Positions 1 through 10,136 are shown, counted from the stretch's first letter. The stretch: DNA of 64,000 nucleotides from Buttiauxella gaviniae ATCC 51604 (GCF_001654835.1 NZ_LXEP01000015.1:310001-374000), one strand, 5' to 3'. The notes: a model not told the origin generated them from the sequence alone. Made by a program: numbers and translations.

Positions 1-185
1 ACTTCAATACTTAACCAGCGTCCCTCAAGAAATTCGAGTTCACCTTCTTCCATTGCCTGACGGAACTGCCAGCCAAGAACCTGTTCAAGCACCTGGCGCT
101 TTAGAGCAAAGGGCGTCAGTTTAACCGGTGTTCTTAACAGTGACGGGCCGAGATGGACCAGGCGTGAACGCAATTTATCCAACAC
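1..185 (-). CDS. ubiT: UbiT (YhbT), SCP2-type lipid-binding accessory factor, partial (C-terminus outside window)
   Basis: Only the first ~61 codons are present, running leftward off the window. The reading begins at a GTG (185-183) giving (M)LDKLRSRLVHLGPSLL, which matches the recalled N-terminus of E. coli YhbT. An AGGAGT ribosome site lies a few bases upstream of that GTG. In E. coli UbiT has an SCP2 sterol-carrier fold and acts with UbiU and UbiV in oxygen-independent ubiquinone synthesis. It is divergent from ubiUV, the same arrangement as in K-12. Assignment rests on the N-terminus and the neighbours. Confidence 0.88.
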   Translation of the reverse strand, partial: MLDKLRSRLVHLGPSLLRTPVKLTPFALKRQVLEQVLGWQFRQAMEEGELEFLEGRWLSIE

Positions 186-261
186 AAGCTTTACTCCTTG
201 AGAAATTTAACCACCATTTTGCCACACCAGCCATTCTCCGTAGCGGTGTAAATCAACAAGT

Positions 262-275
262 TTGCGGGTTATCAA
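262..275. promoter_or_regulatory. Candidate FNR box between ubiT and ubiU
   Basis: TTGCGGGTTATCAA fits the FNR pattern TTGAT-N4-ATCAA with a perfect right half and 3 of 5 in the left half. A second FNR-like dyad, TTGATTTCATCAA at 287-299, has only three spacer bases and so is a poorer fit. ubiUV is known to be FNR-activated in E. coli, which makes a site here expected. No binding is shown by the sequence itself. Confidence 0.4.
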
Positions 276-432
276 TACCATCATATTGATTTCATCAATA
301 CGCCATTAGCTGCCTTAAATCAAAATTTGTCGTGGACGGGTTAACTAAAATCCCAGTTCGTTAACAATTTTGCTGTCCGACACTGGGCCGCATGGGTTTC
401 CTCTCAGGTTACCCAATGATTCAGGATAAATT

Positions 433-1428
433 ATGGAGTTGCTTTGCCCAGCTGGAAACTTACCGGCGTTGAAAGCGGCCATCGATAATGGTGCCGATGC
501 GGTTTACATTGGTCTTAAAGATGATACCAACGCCCGCCATTTTGCTGGACTGAATTTCACGGAGAAGAAACTGCAAGAAGCGGTAAGTTACGTGCATCAA
601 CATCGCCGTAAATTGCATATCGCTATCAATACGTTTGCGCATCCGGACGGCTACGTGCGCTGGCAACATGCAGTAGATATGGCAGCGCAACTCGGAGCCG
701 ACGCTTTAATTCTGGCCGACCTCGCCATGCTTGAATACGCGGCTGAGCGTTATCCGCATATTGAGCGCCACGTATCGGTACAAGCCTCCGCCACCAATGA
801 AGAAGCAGTCCGCTTTTATCATCGCAACTTCGACGTTGCGCGTGTTGTTTTACCACGCGTGTTATCCATTCATCAGGTAAAACAGTTGGCTCGCGTAACC
901 CCTGTACCGCTTGAGGTTTTTGCTTTTGGTAGCCTGTGCATTATGGCCGAAGGGCGTTGCTATCTTTCCTCCTACCTGACCGGTGAGTCGCCTAACACGG
1001 TGGGGGCCTGTTCCCCTGCGCGCTTTGTGCGTTGGCAGCAAACTCCGCAAGGCCTTGAGTCACGCCTCAATGATGTACTTATCGACAGGTATCAGGATGG
1101 TGAAAACGCAGGTTATCCGACGCTTTGCAAAGGTCGCTATCTGGTTGACGATCAGAAATATCACGCTCTTGAAGAGCCAACCAGCCTGAACACACTTGAA
1201 CTGCTGCCTGAATTATTAGCCGCGAATATTGCGTCGGTGAAAATCGAAGGCCGCCAGCGTAGCCCGGCCTATGTCAGCCAGGTAGCGAAAGTCTGGCGTC
1301 AAGCAATCGATCTGTGTATGGCTGATCCGGAAAACTACCGTGCGAAACCTGCGTGGATGGAAGATCTGGGAGCGATGGCCGAAGGCACGCAAACCACTCT
1401 CGGTGCCTATCACCGTAAATGGCAGTAG
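433..1428 (+). CDS. ubiU: UbiU (YhbU), U32-family Fe-S protein for O2-independent ubiquinone hydroxylation
   Basis: 331 aa, the same length as E. coli YhbU. It belongs to the peptidase U32 family, but in E. coli it forms a heterodimer with UbiV and hydroxylates the ubiquinone ring without oxygen, using prephenate. Four cysteines expected to hold a 4Fe-4S cluster are present at residues 169, 176, 193 and 232, inside the family block SLCIMAEGRCYLSSYLTGE. It is followed after 8 bases by ubiV, so the two are almost certainly co-transcribed and translationally coupled. Confidence 0.95.
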   Translation: MELLCPAGNLPALKAAIDNGADAVYIGLKDDTNARHFAGLNFTEKKLQEAVSYVHQHRRKLHIAINTFAHPDGYVRWQHAVDMAAQLGADALILADLAMLEYAAERYPHIERHVSVQASATNEEAVRFYHRNFDVARVVLPRVLSIHQVKQLARVTPVPLEVFAFGSLCIMAEGRCYLSSYLTGESPNTVGACSPARFVRWQQTPQGLESRLNDVLIDRYQDGENAGYPTLCKGRYLVDDQKYHALEEPTSLNTLELLPELLAANIASVKIEGRQRSPAYVSQVAKVWRQAIDLCMADPENYRAKPAWMEDLGAMAEGTQTTLGAYHRKWQ

Positions 1429-1436
1429 GGATGACC

Positions 1437-2321
1437 ATGAAATATTCATTAGGGCCAGTGCTGTACTACTGGCCAAAAGAGACGTTGGAAAAATTTTACC
1501 AAGCTGCAGCAAACAGCAGTGCCGAGACGATTTATCTTGGTGAGTCAGTGTGCAGCAAGCGCCGTGCAACCAAAACGGGCGAATGGCTGGATATGGCGAA
1601 AAGCCTGGCAAGCCAGGGTAAGCAAGTTGTCCTCTCCACGCTGGCGCTGGTTCAGGCACCGTCTGAATTAAACGAACTCAAACGCTACGTCGAGAATGGT
1701 GATTTCCTGATTGAAGCCAATGATCTCGGTGCCGTGAATATGGCGGCAGAACGCAAACTGCCGTTTGTCGCAGGCCACGCGCTCAACTGCTATAACGCGG
1801 TGACGCTGCGCATACTGCTCAAACAAGGTATGGTTCGCTGGTGTATGCCGGTTGAGCTTTCACGTGACTGGCTGGCAAACATGCTCACTCAGTGTGACGA
1901 GTTGGGTATTCGCAATAAGTTTGAAGTCGAAGTGCTCAGCTATGGCCATTTGCCTTTGGCGTATTCCGCACGCTGTTTCACCGCACGTTCCGAAGACAAA
2001 CCAAAAGATGAATGCGAAACCTGCTGCATTAAATATCCTGTCGGCCGCAACATGTTGTCTCAGGAAAATCAGCAAGTGTTTGTGCTTAATGGAATTCAGA
2101 CCATGAGCGGATATGTGTACAACCTCGGAAACGAACTGGCCTCGATGAAAGGCTTAGTCGATATGGTGCGTTTATCACCGATGGGTATGGAAACACTTCG
2201 CGTTCTGGAAGCCTTCCGCAAAAATGAGAATGGCAATGCGCCGTTATCTTTGGCACAGCAAAACGATTGTAATGGCTACTGGCGACGCGTTGCTGGCTTA
2301 GAACTGGTGACTCAGAGCTAA
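1437..2321 (+). CDS. ubiV: UbiV (YhbV), U32-family Fe-S partner of UbiU
   Basis: 294 aa from the ATG at 1437. An in-frame ATG at 1419 would start inside ubiU and adds MAVGMT, which is not in the E. coli protein; AGGG about 9 bases before 1437 supports the later start. The conserved N-terminus MKYSLGPVL is present. The first cluster cysteine is residue 39, and the later cysteines lie in the block SARCFTARSEDKPKDECETC and the CIK that follows. Role known in E. coli: second subunit of the anaerobic ubiquinone hydroxylase, needing UbiT. Confidence 0.95.
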   Translation: MKYSLGPVLYYWPKETLEKFYQAAANSSAETIYLGESVCSKRRATKTGEWLDMAKSLASQGKQVVLSTLALVQAPSELNELKRYVENGDFLIEANDLGAVNMAAERKLPFVAGHALNCYNAVTLRILLKQGMVRWCMPVELSRDWLANMLTQCDELGIRNKFEVEVLSYGHLPLAYSARCFTARSEDKPKDECETCCIKYPVGRNMLSQENQQVFVLNGIQTMSGYVYNLGNELASMKGLVDMVRLSPMGMETLRVLEAFRKNENGNAPLSLAQQNDCNGYWRRVAGLELVTQS

Positions 2322-2325
2322 AAAA

Positions 2326-2399
2326 GGCTCACTTTGTTACTTAATTGTTGATGGTTTTCGGCAATACTGAAAGACAATCATCAATAAACAGAGTGAGCC
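2326..2399 (+). promoter_or_regulatory. Long hairpin across the ubiV-yhbW junction
   Basis: Bases 2326-2338 (GGCTCACTTTGTT) pair with 2387-2399 (AACAGAGTGAGCC) over 13 bp with one G-U pair. An inner stem pairs 2347-2353 with 2379-2385. The right arm ends three bases before the yhbW ATG and contains the only purine-rich ribosome site (GAGTGAG). There is no T-run after it. It could act as an attenuator or a ribosome-site mask for yhbW, or stabilise the ubiUV message; that function is inference. Confidence 0.55.
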
Positions 2400-2402
2400 G
2401 TT

Positions 2403-3398
2403 ATGTCTCAAACTCCTTTTTCACTACTCGATCTAGCCCCTATTCCACAAGGCTCCCAGCCTCGTGATGCGTTCCATCGATCCTTAGATTTAGCTCGCCT
2501 GGCCGAGAAGCGCGGCTATCACCGCTACTGGCTGGCAGAGCACCACAATATGACCGGCATCGCGAGTGCTGCGACGTCCGTGTTGATTGGCTATCTGGCG
2601 GCGAATACCGAAACGTTGCGCCTCGGTTCCGGTGGCGTGATGTTGCCGAACCACTCACCTCTCGTGATTGCCGAGCAGTTTGGCACCCTGGAGACTCTTT
2701 ATCCTGGGCGTATTGACTTAGGATTAGGTCGCGCGCCGGGAAGCGACCAGCGCACTATGATGGCGTTGCGCCGCCATATGAGTGGTGATATCGACAATTT
2801 CCCACGCGATGTCAGTGAACTGGTGTCATGGTTTGATGCCACAGACCCAAACCCGGCAGTGCGCCCGGTTCCTGGCTACAACACTAAAATTCCTGTCTGG
2901 CTGCTGGGTTCAAGCTTGTATAGCGCCCAACTGGCGGCCCAACTTGGGCTGCCGTTCGCCTTTGCTTCACACTTTGCACCCGATATGTTGTTCCAGGCGC
3001 TGCAACTTTATCGTGCCCAGTTCAAACCGTCTGCCCGCCTGGAAAAACCGTATGCAATGGTATGCATCAATATTATTGCAGCTGACAGCAACCGCGATGC
3101 CGAATTCCTGTTTACCTCGATGCAGCAAGCTTTCGCTAAATTGCGTCGTGGCGAAACGGGCCAGTTGCCACCGCCGATTGAAAACATGGATAGCTTCTGG
3201 AGCCCGGCAGAGAAATATGGCGTGCAGCAGGCATTGAGCATGTCTCTGGTGGGTGATATTGCGAAAGTACGCCACGGTCTGATCTCATTGCTGCGTGAAA
3301 CGCAGGCTGATGAAATTATGGTTAATGGCCAGATTTTTGATACCCAAGCTCGCCTGCATTCCTTTGACCTGGCGATGGATGTTTACGAGAGCCTGTAA
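2403..3398 (+). CDS. yhbW: YhbW, luciferase-like (LLM class) flavin monooxygenase family protein
   Basis: 331 aa, close to E. coli YhbW (about 335 aa). The N-terminal segment [12 protein letters not shown] and the block [12 protein letters not shown] are typical of the bacterial luciferase-like group with a TIM-barrel fold that binds reduced flavin. The substrate is not known. It sits 81 bases after ubiV on the same strand behind the hairpin described above, and ends at a strong hairpin shared with mtr. The ubiquinone context suggests but does not prove a redox role. Confidence 0.9.
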   Translation: MSQTPFSLLDLAPIPQGSQPRDAFHRSLDLARLAEKRGYHRYWLAEHHNMTGIASAATSVLIGYLAANTETLRLGSGGVMLPNHSPLVIAEQFGTLETLYPGRIDLGLGRAPGSDQRTMMALRRHMSGDIDNFPRDVSELVSWFDATDPNPAVRPVPGYNTKIPVWLLGSSLYSAQLAAQLGLPFAFASHFAPDMLFQALQLYRAQFKPSARLEKPYAMVCINIIAADSNRDAEFLFTSMQQAFAKLRRGETGQLPPPIENMDSFWSPAEKYGVQQALSMSLVGDIAKVRHGLISLLRETQADEIMVNGQIFDTQARLHSFDLAMDVYESL

Positions 3399-3430
3399 AG
3401 TTTTCGCCCCTCGGTGGAGGGGCGAAAACT
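3399..3430. terminator. Bidirectional terminator between yhbW and mtr
   Basis: A perfect 14-bp stem: 3399-3412 (AGTTTTCGCCCCTC) pairs with 3417-3430 around a GGTG loop. A/T tracts flank the GC core on both sides, so it can work in both directions. Its last base is also the last base of the mtr stop codon (3430-3432). Confidence 0.9.
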
Positions 3431-4674
3431 TAGTGATAAACCGGCAGTAAATCGAAGCTTGAAAGGATATGGATAGCGGCGTTTGTCACACCGAAGATAA
3501 GAATCAGCACAATCATTTTATTCCCGCCCCACACCCGGTAAGTCGGGCTGCCAAATTTCTTGCGAGAAGCTTTTGCGAGAAGAGCTGGAACAATTGCCGC
3601 CCAGATAGTCGCCGCCAACCCCGCAAATCCAATCGCGTAAATAAACCCGTCAGGCCAGATAACACCGCCCAACATCGGTGGAATAAATGTCACCAGGGCG
3701 GTGTTCAAACGGCCAACGGGTGAATCATCAAATTTAAACAGGTCGGCCAGATAATCGAATAAGCCTAATGTCACCCCCAGGAATGAACTGGCAACAGCGA
3801 AGTTGGAGAAAACGATCAACAGTAAATCCAGGGTACGACTGTTCAGTACACCACTCAATGCACCGACCAACACATCAATATTCCCGCCTTTATAAGCAAT
3901 CGCAATAAAATCACTGCGCGGAATATTTCCCATACTGCCCACCAACCAAATGATGTACAACACCAACGCCATCAGCGTGCCCCAAATCAGGCAGCGCTTA
4001 ATGGTTTGTGGATCTTTGCCGTAGTACTTCATCAGGCTGGGTACGTTACCGTGATAGCCAAATGAGGCGAGACAAAATGGCAGAGTCATAAAGAGATACG
4101 GCAAATAGCTCGGGTTAATCGCTTTGCTATCAAGCAATGTTGCCGGTTCGACGTGCCACATCAAGCCGCCAAACGTCATAAAGAAAGTCAGTATTTTTGC
4201 GCCGAGAACGATAGTGGTCATGCGGCTAACGGCACGCGTGCTTATCCAGACAATAAACGCCACTACCAGGGCAAAGATTAACCCGGCAAATCTGGCGGGG
4301 AAATCGACAGACATTTTGCCGAGCGTATGATGGATTACGGAACCGCTCGCCGAAATATAGGCATAGGTCAGGATATACAGCACAAACGCGATGGACAGAC
4401 CGTTAATCAGATTCCAACCTTTACCCAGCAAATCTTTAGTGACGGTATCAAAGCTTGAGCCTACGCGGTAGTTGAGGTTGGCTTCCAGAATCATCAATCC
4501 GGAATGCAGCATACAAAACCAGGTCACTAATAACGCTGCAATAGACCAGAAGAACCACGCCCCAGACATCACCACCGGCAGAGAGAACATTCCTGCACCA
4601 ATAATAGTGCCGCCAATAATCATTACCCCACCAAAAATAGACGGCGAGGCGTGGGTGGTTGCTAAAGTTGCCAT
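3430..4674 (-). CDS. mtr: Tryptophan-specific permease Mtr (aromatic amino acid/H+ symporter)
   Basis: 414 aa, the E. coli Mtr length. Hydrophobic throughout, with about eleven membrane segments. The N-terminal glycine-rich motif [19 protein letters not shown] is the substrate-binding first helix of the HAAAP family. Mtr imports tryptophan (and indole) across the inner membrane. In E. coli it is repressed by TrpR and activated by TyrR; a good TrpR operator match lies upstream here (4731-4748). Single gene, bounded by terminators on both sides. Confidence 0.95.
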   Translation of the reverse strand: MATLATTHASPSIFGGVMIIGGTIIGAGMFSLPVVMSGAWFFWSIAALLVTWFCMLHSGLMILEANLNYRVGSSFDTVTKDLLGKGWNLINGLSIAFVLYILTYAYISASGSVIHHTLGKMSVDFPARFAGLIFALVVAFIVWISTRAVSRMTTIVLGAKILTFFMTFGGLMWHVEPATLLDSKAINPSYLPYLFMTLPFCLASFGYHGNVPSLMKYYGKDPQTIKRCLIWGTLMALVLYIIWLVGSMGNIPRSDFIAIAYKGGNIDVLVGALSGVLNSRTLDLLLIVFSNFAVASSFLGVTLGLFDYLADLFKFDDSPVGRLNTALVTFIPPMLGGVIWPDGFIYAIGFAGLAATIWAAIVPALLAKASRKKFGSPTYRVWGGNKMIVLILIFGVTNAAIHILSSFDLLPVYH

Positions 4675-4730
4675 ACGAATTCCTGAGACAATGAACGACT
4701 GTCGAAGTGACAGGCTTGCTGCGCTACATT

Positions 4731-4748
4731 GTACCAGTACATGAGTAC
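4731..4748 (-). promoter_or_regulatory. Candidate TrpR operator upstream of mtr
   Basis: On the minus strand GTACTCATGTACTGGTAC matches the palindromic trp operator GTACTAGTTAACTAGTAC at 13 of 18 positions, with both outer GTAC arms exact. TACAAT, overlapping its downstream edge, is a plausible -10 for mtr. TrpR control of mtr is established in E. coli; binding at this exact site is inferred. Confidence 0.65.
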
Positions 4749-4760
4749 AATTTGGATAAA

Positions 4761-4791
4761 AAAAATCCCGGTTGCGTTAACCAGGATTTTT
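4761..4791 (-). terminator. Terminator after deaD
   Basis: On the minus strand AAAAATCCTGGTT and AACCGGGATTTTT form a stem with one mismatch around a short loop, followed by T residues. It lies about 40 bases past the deaD stop and separates deaD from the mtr promoter. Confidence 0.8.
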
Positions 4792-4832
4792 ATCACTGCC
4801 TGCTGGTAAACAGCAGGCATAAACTTCTGTGA

Positions 4833-6824
4833 TTATGCTTCTGTGGTACGACGACGAGCAGGAGCTGCACCGTCTTCACGACGTGGGCCACGACCGCCTT
4901 CACGACGTTCGCCACTGAAACTACGTGGTGCACCAGCACCTGCTGGGCCATCACGACGTGGACCGCGACCGCCTTCACGACGCTCACCACCACCGAAACC
5001 ACGACCAGCACCTGCTGCTGCACCGCCGCCACGACGTTCGCCGCCACGGTCAGTACGAGGCTGAGCATCACCCATCAGCTGCATATTCATTGGTTTGTTC
5101 AGAATACGAGTACGGGTAAAGTGCTGCAGGATTTCGCCCGGCATGCCTTTTGGCAGTTCGATAGTAGAGTGAGTACCGAACAGTTTGATGTTACCGATGT
5201 AACGGCTGCTGATATCACCTTCGTTAGCGATAGCGCCAACGATATGACGAACTTCAACACCATCATCACGGCCAACTTCAATGCGGTACAGTTCCATATC
5301 GCCAACATCACGACGTTCGCGACGTGGTGCATCACCATCACGCTGTGGACGATCTGAACGCTCTGGACGGTCACCGCGCGGTGCACGATCTGGACGATCG
5401 CCACGTGGTGCACGGTCTGAACGTTCGAAACGCTCATCGCGCTCACGGAATTCACGACGTGGACGCATTGGTGCATCTGGTGGCAGGATCAGAGGACGTT
5501 CGCCCTGTGCCATTTTCAGCAGTGCTGCAGCCAGTGTTTCCATATCCAGCGCTTCTTCTGATTCAGCAGAAGGTTGGATTTTTGCAAGCAGACCACGGTA
5601 CAGATCCAGATCGCTGCTTTCCAGTTGCTGCTGAACTTTAGCTGCAAACTTAGCAAGACGACGCTCACTCAGCAGATCACGGTTTGGCAGTTCAACTTCA
5701 GGAATAGTCAGCTTCATGATGCGTTCGATGTTACGCAGCAGACGACGCTCACGGTTCTCAACGAACAGCAGAGCACGACCAGCACGACCTGCACGACCTG
5801 TACGGCCGATACGGTGAACGTAAGACTCAGAGTCCATCGGGATGTCGTAGTTAACAACCAGGCTGATACGCTCAACGTCCAGGCCACGAGCTGCAACGTC
5901 GGTTGCAATCAGGATGTCCAGACGACCGTCTTTCAGACGCTCCAGAGTTTGCTCACGCAGCGCCTGGTTCATGTCACCGTTCAGTGCAGCACTATTGTAG
6001 CCGCTCTGTTCCAGCGCTTCTGCCACTTCCAGAGTTGCGTTTTTGGTACGTACGAAAATGATCGCCGCATCAAAATCTTCAGACTCGAGGAAACGAACCA
6101 GTGCTTCATTCTTACGCATGCCGTGTACAGTCCAGTAGCTCTGGCTGATGTCCGGGCGAGTAGTAACGCTAGATTGAATGCGTACTTCCTGCGGATCTTT
6201 CATGAAACGACGGGTAATACGACGAATCGCTTCTGGCATAGTTGCAGAGAACAGAGCGGTCTGATGACCTTCTGGGATCTGAGCCATGATGGTTTCAACG
6301 TCTTCGATGAAGCCCATACGCAACATTTCGTCAGCTTCGTCCAGTACCAGACCTTTCAGGCTGGACAGATTCAGCGTACCGCGTTTTAAGTGGTCAAGCA
6401 GGCGACCTGGGGTACCAACAACAATTTGTGGTCCCTGACGCAGGGCGCGCAGCTGCACGTCATAACGCTGGCCACCGTAAAGGGCAACAACGTTTACGCC
6501 ATGCATATGTTTAGAGAAATCCGTCATGGCTTCAGCAACCTGAACCGCCAGTTCGCGGGTCGGTGCCAGCACCAGGATTTGTGGTGCTTTCAGCTCTGGA
6601 TCAAGGTTGTGCAGCAACGGTAAAGAGAACGCTGCAGTTTTGCCGCTACCAGTCTGGGCCATACCCAGTACATCGCGGCCAGCCAGCAGCTGTGGGATAC
6701 ACTCTGCTTGGATTGGAGATGGTTTTTCGTAACCCAGATCGTTCAGGGCTTTAAGGATGGAGTCGTTAAGACCCAGATCAGAAAAAGTAGTTTCGATAGT
6801 AGTAGTCTCGATGATGTCAGTCAT
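4833..6824 (-). CDS. deaD: DeaD (CsdA), cold-shock DEAD-box RNA helicase
   Basis: 663 aa from the ATG at 6824. The frame stays open upstream, but those residues overlap yrbN and are not part of the E. coli protein. Motifs in order: Q-motif (GYEKPSPIQ), Walker [16 protein letters not shown], and [11 protein letters not shown] near the end of the helicase core, then the DbpA-like RNA-binding domain ([20 protein letters not shown]). It unwinds RNA in 50S assembly and mRNA decay at low temperature. The linker and tail are rich in Arg, Gly and Asp and make it about 34 residues longer than E. coli DeaD (629). The start overlaps the yrbN stop by 8 bases, implying coupling. Confidence 0.95.
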   Translation of the reverse strand: MTDIIETTTIETTFSDLGLNDSILKALNDLGYEKPSPIQAECIPQLLAGRDVLGMAQTGSGKTAAFSLPLLHNLDPELKAPQILVLAPTRELAVQVAEAMTDFSKHMHGVNVVALYGGQRYDVQLRALRQGPQIVVGTPGRLLDHLKRGTLNLSSLKGLVLDEADEMLRMGFIEDVETIMAQIPEGHQTALFSATMPEAIRRITRRFMKDPQEVRIQSSVTTRPDISQSYWTVHGMRKNEALVRFLESEDFDAAIIFVRTKNATLEVAEALEQSGYNSAALNGDMNQALREQTLERLKDGRLDILIATDVAARGLDVERISLVVNYDIPMDSESYVHRIGRTGRAGRAGRALLFVENRERRLLRNIERIMKLTIPEVELPNRDLLSERRLAKFAAKVQQQLESSDLDLYRGLLAKIQPSAESEEALDMETLAAALLKMAQGERPLILPPDAPMRPRREFRERDERFERSDRAPRGDRPDRAPRGDRPERSDRPQRDGDAPRRERRDVGDMELYRIEVGRDDGVEVRHIVGAIANEGDISSRYIGNIKLFGTHSTIELPKGMPGEILQHFTRTRILNKPMNMQLMGDAQPRTDRGGERRGGGAAAGAGRGFGGGERREGGRGPRRDGPAGAGAPRSFSGERREGGRGPRREDGAAPARRRTTEA

Positions 6825-6894
6825 GTAGTACACGTGCCTCGTAGATGGCGGCCAGTCTACATAACTCATCGTGAAATTGACCTGCAATTTTCAT
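6817..6894 (-). CDS. yrbN: YrbN, 25-aa small protein overlapping the deaD start
   Basis: Reading from ATG 6894 gives a 25-residue peptide beginning [20 protein letters not shown] and ending at TGA 6819-6817. It lies at the E. coli yrbN locus (between nlpI and deaD) and resembles the YrbN peptide. Its stop overlaps the deaD start in ATGACTGA. No clear ribosome site precedes it. The likely role is coupling deaD translation; molecular function is unknown. Confidence 0.75.
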   Translation of the reverse strand: MKIAGQFHDELCRLAAIYEARVLHD

Positions 6895-7004
6895 TGAAAA
6901 GTGTGAACCGGCTCAAATTTGGTTGATTAACGAACAAAAACGCCCTCACCCGTTAAGGTGATGACTTTAATAAAAAAGTTTATGGGCTGATCGATGTTCG
7001 TCAG

Positions 7005-7889
7005 CTATTGCTGGTCCGATTCTGCCAGGTCATCTTGCTCCTGGCCCAAGAGCGCTAATTCCAACAATGCATAACGATGCTCAACGTAGTTGTGTACGTT
7101 GTTAGCGACCGCTAACTTGAACAGTGCCGTAGCGCTGTCCTTTTCCCCCAGACTTAGGTAGTACTTACCTAAATAGAAGTTGGTTTCACTGAGATGCTCA
7201 GCGAGCGAGGTGTTATCCGTTGCGTCCGCCTCGAGGCGTTCCATTAACGTTTTTTCGTTAATGTTCCCCAGGTAGAACTCGACAATGTTCCATCCCCATT
7301 GCTCTTTGTCCGATTTATCGAGGCGCTGTTGTAACGCCACTTTAGCCTGCTTTGCATCTAAATTGCTTTCAGCAATGTAGAGCCACAGACTACGGAAAGG
7401 ATCATTGGGATCGTCTTGATAAAACGCTAGCAGATCATCTTGCGCTAAACGATAACGACCACCGTAGTAGAGGGCGATACCGCGATTTAAATGCGCATAG
7501 TTGTAAGTTGGATCAAGCTCAAGTACAGAATCAAACGCTTCATAGGCAGCATCAAAATTGCCTGCCTGCGTTAAATATATACCTAAGTAATTGAATACTT
7601 CAGGCATATCGGGGCGGATTGCCAACGCTTGTGAAAAATCATTTCGCGCTAGAGCCCGCAAGCCAAGGCTATCATACAACACTCCGCGCTCATATAAAAG
7701 CTGCGCGCGCTCATCATCGGTTAAAGCCCGGCTGGCAAGTATCTGTTCCATGCGTGCAAGAATGACTTCTTGCTGCAAAGTCGGCTGCAATGGCACCGCC
7801 AGGACTTCACGTTCACGCCAGGAGGAGTTGCTGCATCCTGCCAGCGCGAGAGCTGTCGCAACGAAACACCAGCGCAAAAAAGGCTTCAT
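7005..7889 (-). CDS. nlpI: NlpI, TPR-containing outer-membrane lipoprotein
   Basis: 294 aa from ATG 7889, the E. coli length; the open frame upstream lacks homology. The lipoprotein signal ends at LALAGC with the lipidated Cys at residue 19. Tetratricopeptide repeats follow, for example [19 protein letters not shown]. NlpI is an adaptor that brings the protease Prc to the endopeptidase MepS and links murein hydrolases and synthases. It sits between pnp and yrbN-deaD as in K-12. Confidence 0.96.
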   Translation of the reverse strand: MKPFLRWCFVATALALAGCSNSSWREREVLAVPLQPTLQQEVILARMEQILASRALTDDERAQLLYERGVLYDSLGLRALARNDFSQALAIRPDMPEVFNYLGIYLTQAGNFDAAYEAFDSVLELDPTYNYAHLNRGIALYYGGRYRLAQDDLLAFYQDDPNDPFRSLWLYIAESNLDAKQAKVALQQRLDKSDKEQWGWNIVEFYLGNINEKTLMERLEADATDNTSLAEHLSETNFYLGKYYLSLGEKDSATALFKLAVANNVHNYVEHRYALLELALLGQEQDDLAESDQQ

Positions 7890-7968
7890 TTCCCACTCCC
7901 GAAGACAACATATGGATGACGTCCTGTCCGCCGGCTCTAAGACGAGACTCCCTGCCCCGTAATAAATA

Positions 7969-7992
7969 GCTCTCCATGTCGCCATGGAGAGC
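7969..7992 (-). terminator. Stem-loop after pnp
   Basis: GCTCTCCATG (7969-7978) and CATGGAGAGC (7983-7992) form a 10-bp stem just past the pnp stop. On the minus strand only a weak TATTTATTA tract follows, so it may be a leaky terminator or an mRNA 3'-end stabiliser that allows read-through into nlpI. Confidence 0.6.
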
Positions 7993-8006
7993 TTAATCGG
8001 TATAGC

Positions 8007-10136
8007 TTACTCAGCTTCTGGTGCAGCTGGTGCTGCGCTTTCCGCTGGGGACTGCTCAGTTGCTTCTTTGATGCTCAGACGAACACGGCCCTGGCGGTCA
8101 ACTTCCAGTACTTTAACTGGAACTTCTTGACCCATCTGCAGGTAGTCAGTCACTTTCTCTACGCGCTTGTCAGCGATTTGAGAAATGTGCACCAGTCCTT
8201 CTTTGCCGCCGCCGATAGCAACGAATGCACCGAAATCTACGATACGAGTAACTTTACCCTGGTAGATACGGCCGACTTCGATTTCAGCAGTGATCTCTTC
8301 GATACGACGAATAGCAAACTTCGCTTTCTCGCCATCGGTCGCCGCGATTTTCACGGTGCCGTCATCTTCGATTTCGATAGTTGTACCGGTTTCTTCGGTC
8401 AGCGCACGAATCACAGAACCACCCTTACCGATCACGTCTTTGATCTTGTCTGGGTTGATTTTGATTGTGTGAATACGTGGAGCGAACTGAGAGATATCGC
8501 CACGCGGAGCGTTGATAGCCTGTTCCATCACGCCAAGGATATGCAGACGCGCACCTTTAGCCTGGTTCAGAGCCACCTGCATGATTTCGCGGGTGATGCC
8601 TTCGATTTTGATATCCATCTGCAGTGCAGAGATACCTTCACGGCTACCAGCAACTTTAAAGTCCATGTCGCCCAGGTGATCTTCGTCACCCAGAATGTCA
8701 GACAGAACAACAAAGTTCTCGCCTTCTTTAACCAGACCCATCGCAATACCGGCTACAGCGGCTTTGATTGGCACGCCTGCATCCATCAGTGCCAGAGAAG
8801 CACCACATACGGAAGCCATGGAAGAAGAACCGTTAGATTCAGTAATTTCTGACACTACACGCACGGTGTACGGGAAGCGGTCAGCTTCTGGCATAACAGC
8901 CAGTACGCCACGCTTAGCCAGACGACCATGACCAATCTCACGACGCTTCGGTGAACCGACCATGCCGGTTTCGCCTACGGAGTACGGAGGGAAGTTGTAG
9001 TGGAACAGGAAGTTGTCGGTACGTTCGCCCATCAACTCATCCAGGTTCTGTGCATCACGTGCGGTACCCAGAGTTGCTGTAACCAGCGCCTGAGTTTCAC
9101 CACGGGTGAACAGTGCAGAACCGTGAGTGCGTGGCAGAACGCCAGTACGCACATCCAGACCACGGATCATGTCTTTTTCGCGGCCATCGATACGCAGCTC
9201 GCCAGCCAGAATACGGCTACGAACAACATTTTTCTCGATAGCGTGCAGAATGTCGCTTACTTCGCCAGCATCAATTGAATCGTCTTCAGCTGACAATGCA
9301 GTGATAACGTCAGATTTGATGATGTCGACTTGTGCGTAACGCTCTTGCTTATCAGTAATACGGTAAGCATCGCTCAGACGGGATTCAGCAAGTGCAGCAA
9401 CGCGTGCATTCAGCGCTTCGTTAGCCGCTTCTGGCTGCCAGTCCCAACGTGGTTTACCAGCTTCAGCAACCAGAGAGTTGATGTTCTGGATAACAATTTG
9501 CTGTTGTTCGTGGCCAAATACAACCGCGCCAAGCATCTGGTCTTCGCTCAGCAGTTCAGCTTCGGATTCAACCATCAGCACAGCACCTTCGGTACCGGCA
9601 ACAACCAGGTCCAGTTTGCTGGTTTTCAGTTCATCAGCAGTTGGGTTCAGAACATACTGGTCATTGATATAACCAACACGTGCAGAGCCAATTGGGCCGT
9701 TGAACGGAATACCAGACAGGCTCAGAGCGGCAGAAGCACCAATCATTGCAACGATATCTGGGTGAACTTGTGGGTTCACGGAAACAACAGTCGCGATAAC
9801 CTGAACTTCGTTCACGAAACCTTCCGGGAACAGCGGACGCACTGGACGGTCAATCAGACGCGCGATCAGTGTTTCACCTTCGCTTGGACGGCCTTCACGA
9901 CGGAAGAAGCTACCCGGGATACGACCAGCAGCGTAAGTACGCTCCTGATAGTTAACAGTCAGAGGGAAGAAATCCTGGCCTGCTTTCGCTTTTTTCTGAC
10001 CGACTACGGTCACGAATACAGCGGTGTCGTCCATGCTGACCATTACTGCTGCGGTAGCCTGGCGAGCCATCATACCGGTCTCTATTGTGACCGTATGCTG
10101 ACCGTATTGAAATTTACGGACAATCGGAGTTAGCAA
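8007..10136 (-). CDS. pnp: Polynucleotide phosphorylase (PNPase)
   Basis: 709 aa (E. coli 711). The start is TTG (10136-10134) preceded by AAGGAT, as in E. coli pnp. Two RNase PH-like domains are followed by a KH domain ([20 protein letters not shown]) and an S1 domain ([15 protein letters not shown]). It degrades RNA 3' to 5' with phosphate and is a degradosome subunit. In E. coli, pnp expression is set by RNase III cleavage of its leader and by PNPase itself; the 245-base rpsO-pnp spacer is consistent with that. Confidence 0.97.
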   Translation of the reverse strand: MLTPIVRKFQYGQHTVTIETGMMARQATAAVMVSMDDTAVFVTVVGQKKAKAGQDFFPLTVNYQERTYAAGRIPGSFFRREGRPSEGETLIARLIDRPVRPLFPEGFVNEVQVIATVVSVNPQVHPDIVAMIGASAALSLSGIPFNGPIGSARVGYINDQYVLNPTADELKTSKLDLVVAGTEGAVLMVESEAELLSEDQMLGAVVFGHEQQQIVIQNINSLVAEAGKPRWDWQPEAANEALNARVAALAESRLSDAYRITDKQERYAQVDIIKSDVITALSAEDDSIDAGEVSDILHAIEKNVVRSRILAGELRIDGREKDMIRGLDVRTGVLPRTHGSALFTRGETQALVTATLGTARDAQNLDELMGERTDNFLFHYNFPPYSVGETGMVGSPKRREIGHGRLAKRGVLAVMPEADRFPYTVRVVSEITESNGSSSMASVCGASLALMDAGVPIKAAVAGIAMGLVKEGENFVVLSDILGDEDHLGDMDFKVAGSREGISALQMDIKIEGITREIMQVALNQAKGARLHILGVMEQAINAPRGDISQFAPRIHTIKINPDKIKDVIGKGGSVIRALTEETGTTIEIEDDGTVKIAATDGEKAKFAIRRIEEITAEIEVGRIYQGKVTRIVDFGAFVAIGGGKEGLVHISQIADKRVEKVTDYLQMGQEVPVKVLEVDRQGRVRLSIKEATEQSPAESAAPAAPEAE

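Noticed and set aside
287-299. Second FNR box TTGATTTCATCAA as a feature
   Set aside because: Spacer is three bases, not four; kept only as an observation.
5574-6389. 271-codon open frame antisense to deaD
   Set aside because: Composition is Thr/Gln/Phe-rich in the manner of a reverse-strand shadow of the DEAD-box gene; no ribosome site or family match.
9330-10133. 267-codon open frame antisense to pnp
   Set aside because: Complete overlap with pnp and no recognisable protein features; treated as a shadow.
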